Source: Caldisalinibacter kiritimatiensis (GTDB taxonomy: Bacteria > Bacillota > Clostridia > Tissierellales > Caldisalinibacteraceae). From it: DNA of 33,014 nt. The notes beneath the pieces were generated by a model. It made no database searches. It was not told where the DNA came from and worked only from the letters and a program-made list of their open reading frames with translations. The stretch covers positions 1-33,014 of the forward strand of contig NZ_ARZA01000211.1 of the NCBI RefSeq assembly GCF_000387765.1, given 5' to 3'. Of the stretch, positions 1 to 9,442 are shown piece by piece; the stretch's first letter is position 1; every line of letters starts with the position of its first letter. A program made the position numbers and the translations under genes.

Positions 1-1
1 A

Positions 2-77
2 TGGTGACCCATCGGCGACTCGAACGCCGGACACCCTGATTAAAAGTCAGGTGCTCTACCGACTGAGCTAATGGGTC
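2..77 (-). tRNA. tRNA-Lys (anticodon UUU)
   Basis: Read on the minus strand this is a complete 76-nt cloverleaf. The acceptor stem GACCCAT pairs with ATGGGTC, followed by discriminator A and an encoded CCA. The D-arm, the anticodon stem CCTGA/TCAGG with loop CTTTTAA (anticodon TTT, lysine), a 5-nt variable loop and the T-arm CGGCG-TTCGAGT-CGCCG are all intact. It lies at the edge of the window, so further tRNA genes could follow in the same transcript beyond position 1. Confidence 0.97.
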
Positions 78-110
78 ATGTGATGCGTCGTGTGCAACTC
101 ACAGTTATAT

Positions 111-139
111 ATATTACAGCATGGTTGTCCCTTTGTCAA
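111..139 (-). promoter_or_regulatory. Sigma-A promoter of the tRNA-Lys transcript
   Basis: On the minus strand TTGACA (134-139) and TAATAT (111-116) are separated by exactly 17 nt. Transcription would begin about 25 nt before the mature tRNA. The -35 box is consensus, as expected for a stable RNA gene. Confidence 0.85.
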
Positions 140-178
140 CACTTTTTTTAAAAAATTTTTCTGTTAATTTTATACAGT

Positions 179-202
179 AAAAAGGCGACTAAAGCCGCCT
201 TT
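179..202 (-). terminator. Rho-independent terminator after the small membrane-protein gene
   Basis: The inverted repeat AAAGGCG (181-187) / CGCCTTT (196-202) has an 8-nt loop and runs into a short T-run on the minus strand. Its first arm overlaps the stop codon of the gene ending at 201 and insulates the tRNA promoter. Confidence 0.8.
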
Positions 203-548
203 ATTGATTAAGATAATATTTTTTAGGTTTACTCTTGTAGTCAATCTTCACAACATCTCTATTTACCAAGTCTTTAAGTAGTCCTTTAGTAAACTCATTA
301 GATTCTTTTACAATTAATCTCTTTTTTGTCCCAAACTCAGATACTTTTAAATTAGATAATAACTTACTAATTTCTTTAAAAGTCATGTATTCTTTCTTTT
401 CAAGTTTTTTTACCACTTTATTTTCTGCTTTTTTGTAAAGTTTTAATTGCAAATTATTAGGCGTTCTTTGCTCTTTTACATATCCCCATGAATATATAAA
501 CATAGTTGCTATAGCAAAAAATACTATTCCAAGAATAGTTTTTATCAT
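201..548 (-). CDS. Small membrane-anchored protein of unknown function
   Basis: I do not recognise a family for these 115 residues. A single N-terminal hydrophobic segment (about residues 4-21) without a cleavage motif suggests a membrane anchor. The rest is highly basic and predicted cytoplasmic. Residues 35-115 contain helices followed by a short strand-like end (VVKIDYKSKPKKYYL), a pattern compatible with a winged-helix fold, but this is only an impression. Its ATG overlaps the TAA of the upstream PqqD-like gene by one base (TAATG), with an AGGTGAG ribosome site 5 nt before it, so the two are translationally coupled and probably act together. A terminator overlaps its end. Confidence 0.7.
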   Translation of the reverse strand: MIKTILGIVFFAIATMFIYSWGYVKEQRTPNNLQLKLYKKAENKVVKKLEKKEYMTFKEISKLLSNLKVSEFGTKKRLIVKESNEFTKGLLKDLVNRDVVKIDYKSKPKKYYLNQ

Positions 549-898
549 TACAACTCACCTGCTTTAACAAGCTTTATAAACTTATTATTCCTTAAAATAC
601 TTATATAAGTTATAAGTCTGTCATTAAGAGGTTCTGCCTTTTCTCCAAATCTATCCTTTAATAATTTTGAAATCTCATATACATTTCTTTCCCCATCAAT
701 TGACTTCCAAACATAACTACCTATATCATCTAAATCTATATACATTTTTTCAGGAGTATTAAAAAATTTTCTAACTATCTTATCGAAAATTGAGTCTCTA
801 TTTATTATAAGCTGTACTGTATTATCATCTTTAATCTCCCATTCAATCTTCTGAGATTTAACTGGAATCATGTCAAAAAAATTCTCTCCTCTTCTCAT
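548..898 (-). CDS. PqqD family protein (RiPP-recognition-like fold)
   Basis: About 116 residues. The C-terminal half has the PqqD pattern: a hydrophobic/acidic strand ending LDDIGSYVWKSIDG (about 58-71), then an ISKLLKDRFG helix and a final helix with FIKL. PqqD proteins form small winged-helix domains that bind leader peptides for radical SAM or other modifying enzymes. No modifying enzyme or obvious precursor lies nearby, so the partner is unknown. Start choice: an in-frame GTG at 910 has no room for a ribosome site, whereas the ATG at 898 follows AGGTGGGG by 6 nt, so I use 898. The gene lies after the OPT transporter, separated by a moderate hairpin, and overlaps the next gene by one base. 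Confidence 0.8.
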   Translation of the reverse strand: MRRGENFFDMIPVKSQKIEWEIKDDNTVQLIINRDSIFDKIVRKFFNTPEKMYIDLDDIGSYVWKSIDGERNVYEISKLLKDRFGEKAEPLNDRLITYISILRNNKFIKLVKAGEL

Positions 899-926
899 AT
901 GATTCCCCACCTTTTCTATGTTATAA

Positions 927-951
927 AGAGGGGATAGAAATTATCCCCTCT
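927..951 (-). terminator. Hairpin terminator between the OPT and PqqD-like genes
   Basis: A perfect 10-bp stem AGAGGGGATA (927-936) / TATCCCCTCT (942-951) has a 5-nt loop, with only a modest T-run on the minus strand. It may allow partial read-through into the PqqD-like gene, which has no obvious promoter in the short gap. Confidence 0.65.
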
Positions 952-959
952 GTTTATAT

Positions 960-2897
960 CTACTCTTTTATTTTTTTCCAGAACGTGTACTTCATTAAGG
1001 TAAGTACTAATAATATGAATATAATCAATGCTCCAATTTGACCTAATACTCCATTTCCAAAGGCTAATACATCTCCAAAGCTTCTTGGAGTGCCATCAGG
1101 ATTTAAGCCAGCTGGAATTACTGCAAATATAGCTAGTAGTATACCTATCAATCCTTCTCCTGCTATCAGTCCTGAAGAATACAATACTCCACTTTCAACT
1201 TTTTGCTTAAGAACAGACTTATTTTCTTTTCTCTTTTCAAGTATACCTCTTAGGGCACCGCCAACCATTATTGGTGTACTTAGATGGATTGGTAAATATA
1301 ATCCTACTGCTACTGGAAGTACTGGTATACCTAATAGTTCTATAACAACTCCGATACCTATTCCAGTAAATACAAGAGCCCATGGTAAATTGTTATTCAT
1401 AACACCTTCAACAACTAATCTCATTAATGTTGCTTGTGGTGCAGGAAGTTGTTGTGAACCAAATCCCCAAGCATTATTAAGTAGTAATAATACAAAGCCT
1501 ATTACAAGACCTGAAGCAACAACACCAATAAGCTCACCAACTTGTTGTTTTCTAGGAGTAGCTCCTACTAAGAAACCAGTCTTTAAGTCCTGAGATGTAT
1601 CCCCTGCTATGGCTGCTACTATACATATAACTGCACCAACTGAAATAGCTCCTACCATACCTGCTGGTCCATCGAATCCTATTGCTTTAAATATTATTGA
1701 TGTAAATAGTAATGTAGCTATAGTCATACCTGATACTGGATTTGATGAACTACCTACTAAACCAACTAATCTTGAAGATACTGTTGCAAAGAAGAAACCA
1801 AATATTGCTATAAGTAACGCTCCAGTAAATCCTACAGGAATTAAGTTTGTAAACATCATTATTAATACAAGTACTAAAACTCCAGCAATAACAAGTGTCA
1901 TCGACATGTCTTGCTCTGTTCTTAAATTGCCTTCATTTTCAAATCCTGCTTTAAAACCACCTAATGCAGCTTTAAATGTTCTAACTATCAATGGTAATGA
2001 TTTAATTAAACTTATTATACCACCAAAGGCAACTGCACCTGCTCCTATATAACGAATGTAGTAATTCCAAATTCCCCCATGACCTAATTCACTTATAGGA
2101 ACTGGTGCTGGATATATTGGTTGAGAAATAAATTGTCCAAGGTGTGCTATTAATGGAATAATTCCTAGCCAAGCTAATACCGCACCACCTAACATATATG
2201 CAGAAATTCTAGGACCTATAATAAATCCAACACCTAGTAAGGCTGGTAAAACATCTCCACCTATTGCTGCTCCTTTATAACCTTTGATTTGCCATTCTAT
2301 CTCACTTGGAAATAGTTTTATACCATCAGCTATAAACTTATAAACAGCACCTATTCCCAATCCCATGAATACTGTCTTAGCCTTAGCTCCTCCAACTTCT
2401 CCAGCTACAAGAACTTCAGCACAAGCAGTACCTTCTGGATATGGTAGTACACCATGTTCATTAACTATTAGTGCTTTTCTTAATGGAACCATTAATAAAA
2501 TACCTAAAATACCACCAATAAGTGCTACAACAATAATTCTAAGTAAATTAGGTGCATCCATACCCAATTCCTGTGACCAAATAAATAATGCTGGCAATGT
2601 AAATATTGCACCGGCTGCTAAAGATTCCCCTGCAGAACCTATAGTTTGAACCATGTTGTTTTCAAGTATAGATTCTCTTTTCATGATACCTCTAATGATA
2701 CCCATAGAGATAACTGCTGCAGGGATTGATGCACTAATTGTCATACCTACTCTCAAACCAAGGTACGCATTAGCTGCACCGAAAACTATCGCCATAAGTA
2801 TACCTACAATAATTGAAGTCACTGTAAATTCAGGCATCACTTTGCTAGCAGGTACAAATGGCTTAAACCCCTCTTTTGACTTTTTAATGTCTTCCAT
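960..2897 (-). CDS. OPT family oligopeptide transporter
   Basis: A 645-residue, very hydrophobic protein with roughly 14-16 membrane segments. The opening after KPFVPASKVMPEFTVTSII, the motif GAANAYLGLRVGMTISASIPAAV-like stretch (about 40-62), and the PYPEGTACAEVL segment (about 152-163) are typical of prokaryotic OPT proteins. OPT carriers move oligopeptides or metal chelates by proton coupling; the substrate cannot be read from sequence. Length is normal. The ATG is preceded by AAGGGGGA about 12 nt upstream, a slightly long spacing. A sigma-A promoter lies about 210 nt upstream, so the gene has an unusually long leader. A PqqD-like gene and a small membrane protein follow. Confidence 0.95.
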   Translation of the reverse strand: MEDIKKSKEGFKPFVPASKVMPEFTVTSIIVGILMAIVFGAANAYLGLRVGMTISASIPAAVISMGIIRGIMKRESILENNMVQTIGSAGESLAAGAIFTLPALFIWSQELGMDAPNLLRIIVVALIGGILGILLMVPLRKALIVNEHGVLPYPEGTACAEVLVAGEVGGAKAKTVFMGLGIGAVYKFIADGIKLFPSEIEWQIKGYKGAAIGGDVLPALLGVGFIIGPRISAYMLGGAVLAWLGIIPLIAHLGQFISQPIYPAPVPISELGHGGIWNYYIRYIGAGAVAFGGIISLIKSLPLIVRTFKAALGGFKAGFENEGNLRTEQDMSMTLVIAGVLVLVLIMMFTNLIPVGFTGALLIAIFGFFFATVSSRLVGLVGSSSNPVSGMTIATLLFTSIIFKAIGFDGPAGMVGAISVGAVICIVAAIAGDTSQDLKTGFLVGATPRKQQVGELIGVVASGLVIGFVLLLLNNAWGFGSQQLPAPQATLMRLVVEGVMNNNLPWALVFTGIGIGVVIELLGIPVLPVAVGLYLPIHLSTPIMVGGALRGILEKRKENKSVLKQKVESGVLYSSGLIAGEGLIGILLAIFAVIPAGLNPDGTPRSFGDVLAFGNGVLGQIGALIIFILLVLTLMKYTFWKKIKE

Positions 2898-3105
2898 AAA
2901 TTAAGCAATCCCCCTTTTGTTTTTTTATTTTATCAGCTGCTAGTTAAAGCAACCGATATAAGCGCTACAATTTTTGAATTATATCCCCAAGTATCCCTTT
3001 TATTTCTATGTTTTTCAAATAATTTGTCCTTTTTCATTTCAAAAAAATTCTAAAAATAAATTGTTTTATATTGGTTAATACATCAATAAATGTATTTTCA
3101 TGTAT

Positions 3106-3134
3106 ATTATATAGCTATTTGAATATTTTTTCAA
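3106..3134 (-). promoter_or_regulatory. Sigma-A promoter of the OPT transporter gene
   Basis: On the minus strand TTGAAA (3129-3134) is followed after 17 nt by a consensus TATAAT (3106-3111). Predicted start near 3099, about 200 nt upstream of the OPT ATG. Confidence 0.75.
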
Positions 3135-3250
3135 TAAAAAGCATATGCCATTTTTCTTTTTAATTATACATAAAATATAAAATTATGATACTTATATATC
3201 TCTTAATATAAACTTATGCTACCAATCATAAAATATTAACTTTTTTGACA

Positions 3251-3278
3251 TAAAAAAATAGGGGAACATATCCCCTAT
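3251..3278 (-). terminator. Terminator of the purA transcript
   Basis: The stem ATAGGGG / CCCCTAT (3272-3278 with 3258-3264) has a 7-nt loop and is followed on the minus strand by seven T residues. It begins right after the purA stop codon. Confidence 0.9.
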
Positions 3279-3279
3279 C

Positions 3280-4566
<1,287 letters not shown>

Positions 4567-4608
4567 CTAATCCTCTCCCTCACTATCAATTATATTATCT
4601 ATATAGAA

Positions 4609-6000
4609 TTATTTATTTAATCTTTCATTTATCTCTCTGGCAACAACAACTCCTGCAACAGATGCTTGCGCAAGTCCTCTAGTCACACCTGCTCCATCTC
4701 CTGCTGCAAATAAATTCTCTATTTCAGTTTCAAGCTTATTAGTTAACTTCACTCTAGACGAATAGAATTTAACTTCTACTCCATAAAGTAATGTATGTTT
4801 AGAATAAACCCCTGGAGCTACTTTATCCATAGCTTCTAGCATTTCTACTATATCCTGTAAATGCCTATAAGGAAGCACTAAGCTTAAATCCCCAGGTGTT
4901 GCATCAGTTAACGTAGGTTGAACTAAGCTTCTTTTTAATCTAGTATGGGTAGTTCTTCTTCCATCTAATAAATCACCTAATCTTTGAACTATAACTCCAT
5001 CACCCAGCATATTAGCTAATGTTGCTATATATTTTCCATAGGCAATTGGTGACTTGAATGGCTCAGTAAATTCCTTTGAAACAAGTAGGGCAAAATTAGT
5101 GTTCTCTGTTTTTCTTTCAGCATAACTGTGTCCATTAACTGTTTTTATTCCATCGTTATTTTCTACTACAACTTCTCCATATGGATTCATGCAAAATGTT
5201 CTTACTCTATCATCAAAGGATTTTGTATAATAAATTAGCTTAGATTCATATACAACATCAGTAATGTCTTTAAGAACTACTGCTGGAACCTCTACTCTTA
5301 CACCAATATCTACTGCATTGTTCTTCATATTAAGTCCTAATCTATTACATTCATTTTTAAACCACTCAGAACCTTCTCTTCCTGGCATAACTACAACATA
5401 TTCACTATAATATTCTTCATTATTTTTAGTTTTTACACCAACAACCTTATTTTTTTCTGTTAGAATGTTTTCCACAGGACTTAAATATTTTATAGTAATA
5501 CGCTCTTGTAAGTATTCCTGCATTCTTTTTAGAATATTGAAACATCTTTCAGTGCCTAAATGCTTCACCTTTGCTGGTATAAGCTTAAGATCAGCTGATG
5601 CAGCTAACTTCTGTATGTCCCTAATTTTATCAGTATTAGTTCCATGAACTTCTTCTGTTGCACCGAATTTCATATATACTCTGTCTACATAACTTATCAT
5701 ATCTTCTAAGTCTTTTTTTGGCATGTATTCATTTAATACTCCACCAAATTCTGAAGTAAGGGTTAGCTTACCGTCACTAAATGCTCCTGCACCACCCCAA
5801 CCATTTACTATGGAGCAAGGCTTACAGCCAACACACTTACTCCCTTCAGTCTTTATTGGACAAGTTCTTCCTTGTATATTCCTTCCCTTTTCTAGCAATA
5901 ATATATCCAGATTTTGATTTAATTTTAATAATTCTAGTGCCGTAAAAATACCCGCTGGTCCTCCACCAACTATTATAACATCATAATTTTTCTTTGACAC
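4609..6000 (-). CDS. COG2509 FAD-dependent dehydrogenase
   Basis: A 463-residue flavoprotein. The Rossmann motif VGGGPAGIFTALELL (about 11-25) binds FAD, and the C-terminal LFAAGDGAGVTRGLAQAS (about 433-450) is the matching second FAD contact. A Cys-rich segment at about 47-66 (Cys in RTCP, KCVGCKPC) just before GWGGAGAFSDGKLT is typical of this family and could be a metal or redox site. Substrate is unknown. Translation starts at GTG (6000), with GTGGGG 8 nt upstream; no in-frame ATG lies close by. It is the first gene of an operon with purA, driven by a near-consensus promoter. Confidence 0.88.
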   Translation of the reverse strand: MSKKNYDVIIVGGGPAGIFTALELLKLNQNLDILLLEKGRNIQGRTCPIKTEGSKCVGCKPCSIVNGWGGAGAFSDGKLTLTSEFGGVLNEYMPKKDLEDMISYVDRVYMKFGATEEVHGTNTDKIRDIQKLAASADLKLIPAKVKHLGTERCFNILKRMQEYLQERITIKYLSPVENILTEKNKVVGVKTKNNEEYYSEYVVVMPGREGSEWFKNECNRLGLNMKNNAVDIGVRVEVPAVVLKDITDVVYESKLIYYTKSFDDRVRTFCMNPYGEVVVENNDGIKTVNGHSYAERKTENTNFALLVSKEFTEPFKSPIAYGKYIATLANMLGDGVIVQRLGDLLDGRRTTHTRLKRSLVQPTLTDATPGDLSLVLPYRHLQDIVEMLEAMDKVAPGVYSKHTLLYGVEVKFYSSRVKLTNKLETEIENLFAAGDGAGVTRGLAQASVAGVVVAREINERLNK

Positions 6001-6054
6001 ACATATTACCCCACTTCACTTTAATTTTTGCAACGTAACGAACAACCATTTCTT

Positions 6055-6083
6055 ATATTATCAGATATCCCCTATATAGTCAA
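6055..6083 (-). promoter_or_regulatory. Sigma-A promoter of the COG2509-purA operon
   Basis: On the minus strand TTGACT (6078-6083), a 17-nt spacer and TAATAT (6055-6060). The leader to the GTG start would be about 50 nt. Confidence 0.82.
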
Positions 6084-6143
6084 TAAATATACGAATGATT
6101 ATCAACAAATCCAAAATATAATTCGTGTTACATGAATATTCTC

Positions 6144-6169
6144 AAAAGAAAAAGACCTCTAAGGTCTTT
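6144..6169 (-). terminator. Terminator of the HD-domain gene
   Basis: The stem AAAGACC (6151-6157) / GGTCTTT (6163-6169) has a 5-nt loop and is followed on the minus strand by TTCTTTT. Confidence 0.85.
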
Positions 6170-6185
6170 AATAAAACTCATTTAA

Positions 6186-7382
6186 TTATATTACTTCTCT
6201 TAAGCCATTTATAACTTCTTGTTGAAACTTGTTTTTGCTTCCTATATCCTGTATAATTTTTAAAGCTTCTTCTTTAGATAAGCCTTTTCTATATGGTCTA
6301 TCTTCTGTCAAAGCTTGATATATATCAGCTATAGCTATTATTTGGTCCTCCCTAGTTAAATTATTATTTGTTAATTTTTCAGGATATCCTGTACCATCAA
6401 GCTTTTCATGATGATTACCAGCCCAATCAGCTATAATCTCTAATCCCTTTACTTGTTTAAGTATTATTTTTGTATAATAAGGGTGTGATTTTATAATATC
6501 AAACTCTTCTTTTGAAAGCTTCCCTGGTTTTTCGAGTATTTCATTAGGCACTACCAACTTACCTAAGTCATGAAGATATGCTGCTATCTCTAATTTATCA
6601 ACTACTAATTTATCATAATCAAAATATTCGGCTATATCCTTTGTTATTTTAGCTACTCCCTGTGAATGAGTATATGTAAATTTACTCTTTTTGTCTATCA
6701 ATACAGAAAACGCCTTCGCAATTTTCTTAAGCTCCCCTATATTTATTTCTCTTTGCTTATTAGGCTCTATAGTATTTAATATTTGCTGAAAGTTATAAAA
6801 CTTTAAATCAAACCAAAATTTTTCCTTATCCATTACATCTAAAAAGCTATCTACAGCTTCAGGACTAAATAATTCACCCTTTGCTATAATAAAAAATCTT
6901 TTTATATTATTTACATTAATATCTTCATTTAATATACTTCCATAATTTAGGTCAAAATAATCAGCTAAATGTATAATTTGAGAACCTATTGGTATATCGT
7001 CATGTTTTAGCCCATATACACCTTTTCCATTCCATTCTTCGTGATGATAAAGAACAAAATCATGAACTCTTTCATTTAAAGGTAAATACTTAATAATTTC
7101 TGCTCCTGCTTGACAATGCTCTTTTTTTAATTTTTTATCATTATGTATATCCTCTATACTATATTGGGTCATTTCACCTGTCATACCTATATCGTGTATA
7201 AAGGATGCATAATATATATCGCTTAATATATGCTCATCTATTCCCATATTTTTAGCTATATTAAATGCTACATAAGCAGTACGTCTAGAGTGCTGAAATA
7301 TTCTATTATTGGCACTATCTAATGCTAATGATAAAGCTGACAGAAGTTCCGATAATTTTATACTAAGTTTATCCCTTAACAC
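6186..7382 (-). CDS. Tandem HD / HD-GYP phosphohydrolase
   Basis: A 398-residue cytoplasmic protein with two HD-type domains. The C-terminal one has a full HD-GYP signature: His239, HDLGK (271-275), HHE (324-326) and GTGYP (330-334), the set expected for cyclic dinucleotide phosphodiesterases. The N-terminal copy keeps HSRR (31-34), HD (63-64) and HHEEWNGKG (113-121), but its GYP triplet is degenerate (GVYGL). HD-GYP enzymes degrade c-di-GMP or related signals; the actual substrate is not readable. There is no receiver or sensor domain, so input may come through the first HD domain. Translation starts at GTG, 6 nt after GGAGGT. Lies 43 bp after the GNAT gene and may be co-transcribed. Confidence 0.9.
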   Translation of the reverse strand: MLRDKLSIKLSELLSALSLALDSANNRIFQHSRRTAYVAFNIAKNMGIDEHILSDIYYASFIHDIGMTGEMTQYSIEDIHNDKKLKKEHCQAGAEIIKYLPLNERVHDFVLYHHEEWNGKGVYGLKHDDIPIGSQIIHLADYFDLNYGSILNEDINVNNIKRFFIIAKGELFSPEAVDSFLDVMDKEKFWFDLKFYNFQQILNTIEPNKQREINIGELKKIAKAFSVLIDKKSKFTYTHSQGVAKITKDIAEYFDYDKLVVDKLEIAAYLHDLGKLVVPNEILEKPGKLSKEEFDIIKSHPYYTKIILKQVKGLEIIADWAGNHHEKLDGTGYPEKLTNNNLTREDQIIAIADIYQALTEDRPYRKGLSKEEALKIIQDIGSKNKFQQEVINGLREVI

Positions 7383-7425
7383 CTATACACCTCCAGTTGT
7401 ACTATAACTACTGATATAAATAATG

Positions 7426-8097
7426 CTATCTGTTAAAAACTTTTATTAACCTACTTATCCACTTATCCACAGGTTTGTGCACATATGTTCTGTTTTTTTG
7501 TGGATAACATTGTTTGTAACTGTGTATATCTATTTTCATTTCATAAAAATAACTGTATAACACTCCATTTTTAATAACGAAATCTTCTCTAATATCCTTA
7601 TACTTTTCATCATTATATATAGGTATCTCCTGATTCTCTAATCTTTGTTTATAGAGTCTTACTTTTTTGAATCCGCATTTCTCATAGCACCTTATTGCCC
7701 TTTTATTATGTTTTGCTACTTGAAGATTCATAACTTTCATATTAAGATTATCGAAATAATATTTTAAAAAACTTTTTATCGTTTCTGTTCCATAGCCCAT
7801 ATTCAAATAATTTGGGTCAAATACTATTCCCAATGTACCTTGTTTACTTATTTTTCTTATATTTTTTATAGTAAGATATCCTATAACTTTATTTTTTTCA
7901 TTTTTTATACTGAAGCATTGCTTAGATTTATTTCTTGTTTTTATTTCATACCATTCTTTAACTTCATCTTCAGTTAACGTAGGAAAATTATAGTCTTCAA
8001 ATAGTAAATCATCATGTTTCCCCCAATTCAACATACCAAACACATCTTCTAAAGTTAATTTATATATTTTCACTCTATCGCCCTTAGCAACAGACAT
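7426..8097 (-). CDS. GNAT family N-acetyltransferase
   Basis: About 223 residues. The acetyl-CoA core occupies roughly residues 10-155: KVIGYLTIKN strand, LGIVFDPNYLNMGYGTETI with the GNAT pyrophosphate loop (N-M-G-Y-G-T), then LQVAKHNKRAIRCYEKCGFKKV, the classic A/B motifs of a RimJ/RimL-like enzyme. The acceptor is unknown. About 65 residues after the core form a basic tail of unknown role; its codons contain three DnaA-box sequences. Start choice: the ATG at 8106 lies directly against GAGGGG and is too close, so I prefer the in-frame ATG at 8097 with about 10 nt spacing. It probably has its own extended -10 promoter just downstream of fprA. Confidence 0.88.
   Translation of the reverse strand: MSVAKGDRVKIYKLTLEDVFGMLNWGKHDDLLFEDYNFPTLTEDEVKEWYEIKTRNKSKQCFSIKNEKNKVIGYLTIKNIRKISKQGTLGIVFDPNYLNMGYGTETIKSFLKYYFDNLNMKVMNLQVAKHNKRAIRCYEKCGFKKVRLYKQRLENQEIPIYNDEKYKDIREDFVIKNGVLYSYFYEMKIDIHSYKQCYPQKNRTYVHKPVDKWISRLIKVFNR
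7455..7507. promoter_or_regulatory. Cluster of three DnaA-box sequences
   Basis: TTATCCACT (7455-7463), TTATCCACA (7463-7471) and the reverse TGTGGATAA (7499-7507) lie within 53 bp. The second and third match the 9-base DnaA box consensus perfectly and the first differs at the last base only. They are inside the 3' coding region of the GNAT gene. Whether DnaA binds here is inference. Confidence 0.6.
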
Positions 8098-8149
8098 ATA
8101 CCCCATTCCCCTCAGACTTTTCTAACAATTCTGTAATTTCTTTTTATAT

Positions 8150-8158
8150 ATTATATCA
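8150..8158 (-). promoter_or_regulatory. Extended -10 promoter candidate for the GNAT gene
   Basis: On the minus strand TGATATAAT gives an extended -10 (TGnTATAAT). A recognisable -35 is lacking (TAGAAT at 17 nt). It is the only promoter-like element in the gap after fprA, which has no clear terminator. Confidence 0.5.
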
Positions 8159-8175
8159 TTCTATATATTTTTATT

Positions 8176-9375
8176 CTACACCATTAACTTCTCCCCAAAT
8201 TCTTTTCCAAATTCAACGCATTTATTAAGAGCTTCTTCATATGGAACGAATTGAATTCTAGGCCCACCTTCTATAATCTTCAACTTAAGATTCTTTAAAT
8301 GACTTTCAATTATTTTTACTCCTTCTCCACTCCATCCATAGGAACCAAAAGCTGCTGCTAATTTACCTCTGTTAGTAATAGGATTTATTACAGCAAACAG
8401 TTTATATATTGGTAATAAAATGTTCTGGTTTATAGTAGGAGAACCTATTATTATAGCTGTACTTTTTTCTACTCTTTCTTCTAACTCAAGTATATTCATC
8501 ATTTCTATGTCAACCACATCAACATCTATATCCCCTGCTTCTTTTATACCCTCTGCAATTTTTTCTGCTAATTTGGCTGTATTACCATAGGCTGAAACAT
8601 ATGGTATAAACACTTTAGGTTTCTTTGGCTTCTCTACTGCTGCCTTAGCCCATTTTTGTGATAATTCTACATACTTTCTCCACTTTTCTCTTAGTATAGG
8701 TCCATGTCCAGGACAAATAATATCTATATCTAATTTTTCTATCTTGTTTATTGCCTGTAACATATAATTACTAAAGGGTTTTAATATTACATCAAAATAA
8801 TACTTAAAAGCATCATCAAAATCATCTAGTGAATCGTCAAACATTCTATCGTCACAGAAATGACACCCAAAGGAGTCACAAGTAAATAAAATATTATCTT
8901 CTTCTAAATAAGTATATATGCTGTCAGGCCAATGTAAAAATGGTGCGGATATAAACCTTAAAGTCTTATTGCCAAGGTCCAAAATATCTCCATCGTTTAC
9001 AATCATATATTCAAAATCTACGTCCACCATGTTTTTCAAGAAGTTAATTGCACCCTTTGAACCAACCATAGTAGCATTAGGAGCTATTCTCAATAAATGT
9101 CTTAAATTCCCTGAATGGTCAGGCTCCGTATGATTTAATATAATATACTCTATTTCCTCTGGGTCTACTACACTTTTAACTTTTTCTAAGTATAGGTCCT
9201 TAAATTTTTCTTTAGATGTTTCTACTATTGCCTTTTTATCAGCATCAATAAAGTATGAATTATATGTTGTACCATACTCTGTCTCCATAACTACATCAAA
9301 AGTAACTAAGTCTGGGTCTAATATACCTATCCATTTTATCCCCTTTTTCACCTCTAATACCTTTCCCTTTTCCAT
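8176..9375 (-). CDS. fprA: FprA-type flavodiiron protein
   Basis: A 399-residue A-type flavoprotein that reduces O2 to water and/or NO to N2O, protecting anaerobes. The N-terminal beta-lactamase-like domain carries the diiron ligands: H82-x-E84-x-D86-H87 in NHTEPDHSG, then FLHWPDS (His about 148), CDSFGCH (Asp about 167) and CPGHGP (His about 228). The C-terminal flavodoxin domain begins near residue 252 with the FMN loop [10 protein letters not shown]. There is no rubredoxin or flavin reductase extension, so electrons must come from a separate rubredoxin or reductase not seen here. Strong GGAGGT ribosome site 9 nt before the ATG. An 11-bp-spaced direct repeat lies just upstream. Confidence 0.96.
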   Translation of the reverse strand: MEKGKVLEVKKGIKWIGILDPDLVTFDVVMETEYGTTYNSYFIDADKKAIVETSKEKFKDLYLEKVKSVVDPEEIEYIILNHTEPDHSGNLRHLLRIAPNATMVGSKGAINFLKNMVDVDFEYMIVNDGDILDLGNKTLRFISAPFLHWPDSIYTYLEEDNILFTCDSFGCHFCDDRMFDDSLDDFDDAFKYYFDVILKPFSNYMLQAINKIEKLDIDIICPGHGPILREKWRKYVELSQKWAKAAVEKPKKPKVFIPYVSAYGNTAKLAEKIAEGIKEAGDIDVDVVDIEMMNILELEERVEKSTAIIIGSPTINQNILLPIYKLFAVINPITNRGKLAAAFGSYGWSGEGVKIIESHLKNLKLKIIEGGPRIQFVPYEEALNKCVEFGKEFGEKLMV

Positions 9376-9414
9376 TTTCTTTTACCTCCAAACTGATATT
9401 TATTTCACATATTT

Positions 9415-9433
9415 TTTACCCTAAATTTACCCT
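9415..9433. repeat. Direct repeat upstream of fprA, one helical turn apart
   Basis: TTTACCCT occurs at 9415-9422 and again at 9426-9433, 11 bp apart, about 40-58 bp before the fprA ATG. This is where a promoter would be expected, and no good -35/-10 pair is visible, so it could be a regulator site. It may also be chance. Confidence 0.35.
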
Positions 9434-9442
9434 GATAAACAT

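Larger units (their letters stand above)
2898..3279. other. Intergenic region with promoter and long OPT leader
   Basis: This 382-bp very AT-rich stretch holds the purA terminator at its high end, a sigma-A promoter at 3106-3134 and about 200 nt of untranslated leader before the OPT start. I looked for a riboswitch or attenuator in the leader and saw no known class and no strong stem followed by a T-run. Confidence 0.7.

Noticed and set aside
548-898. PqqD-like gene as part of a PQQ or RiPP biosynthesis cluster
   Set aside because: No radical SAM enzyme, precursor peptide or PQQ genes occur nearby; a stand-alone PqqD fold is not enough to call a pathway.
1090-2904. Several long plus-strand open frames opposite the OPT transporter
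   Set aside because: They are antisense shadows of a strongly conserved membrane protein. Their composition (Pro/Thr/Ile-rich) reflects the reverse of hydrophobic codons and none has a good ribosome site.
2898-3105. Riboswitch in the 200-nt OPT leader
   Set aside because: No known aptamer core, no expression-platform terminator and no strong stems were found by eye.
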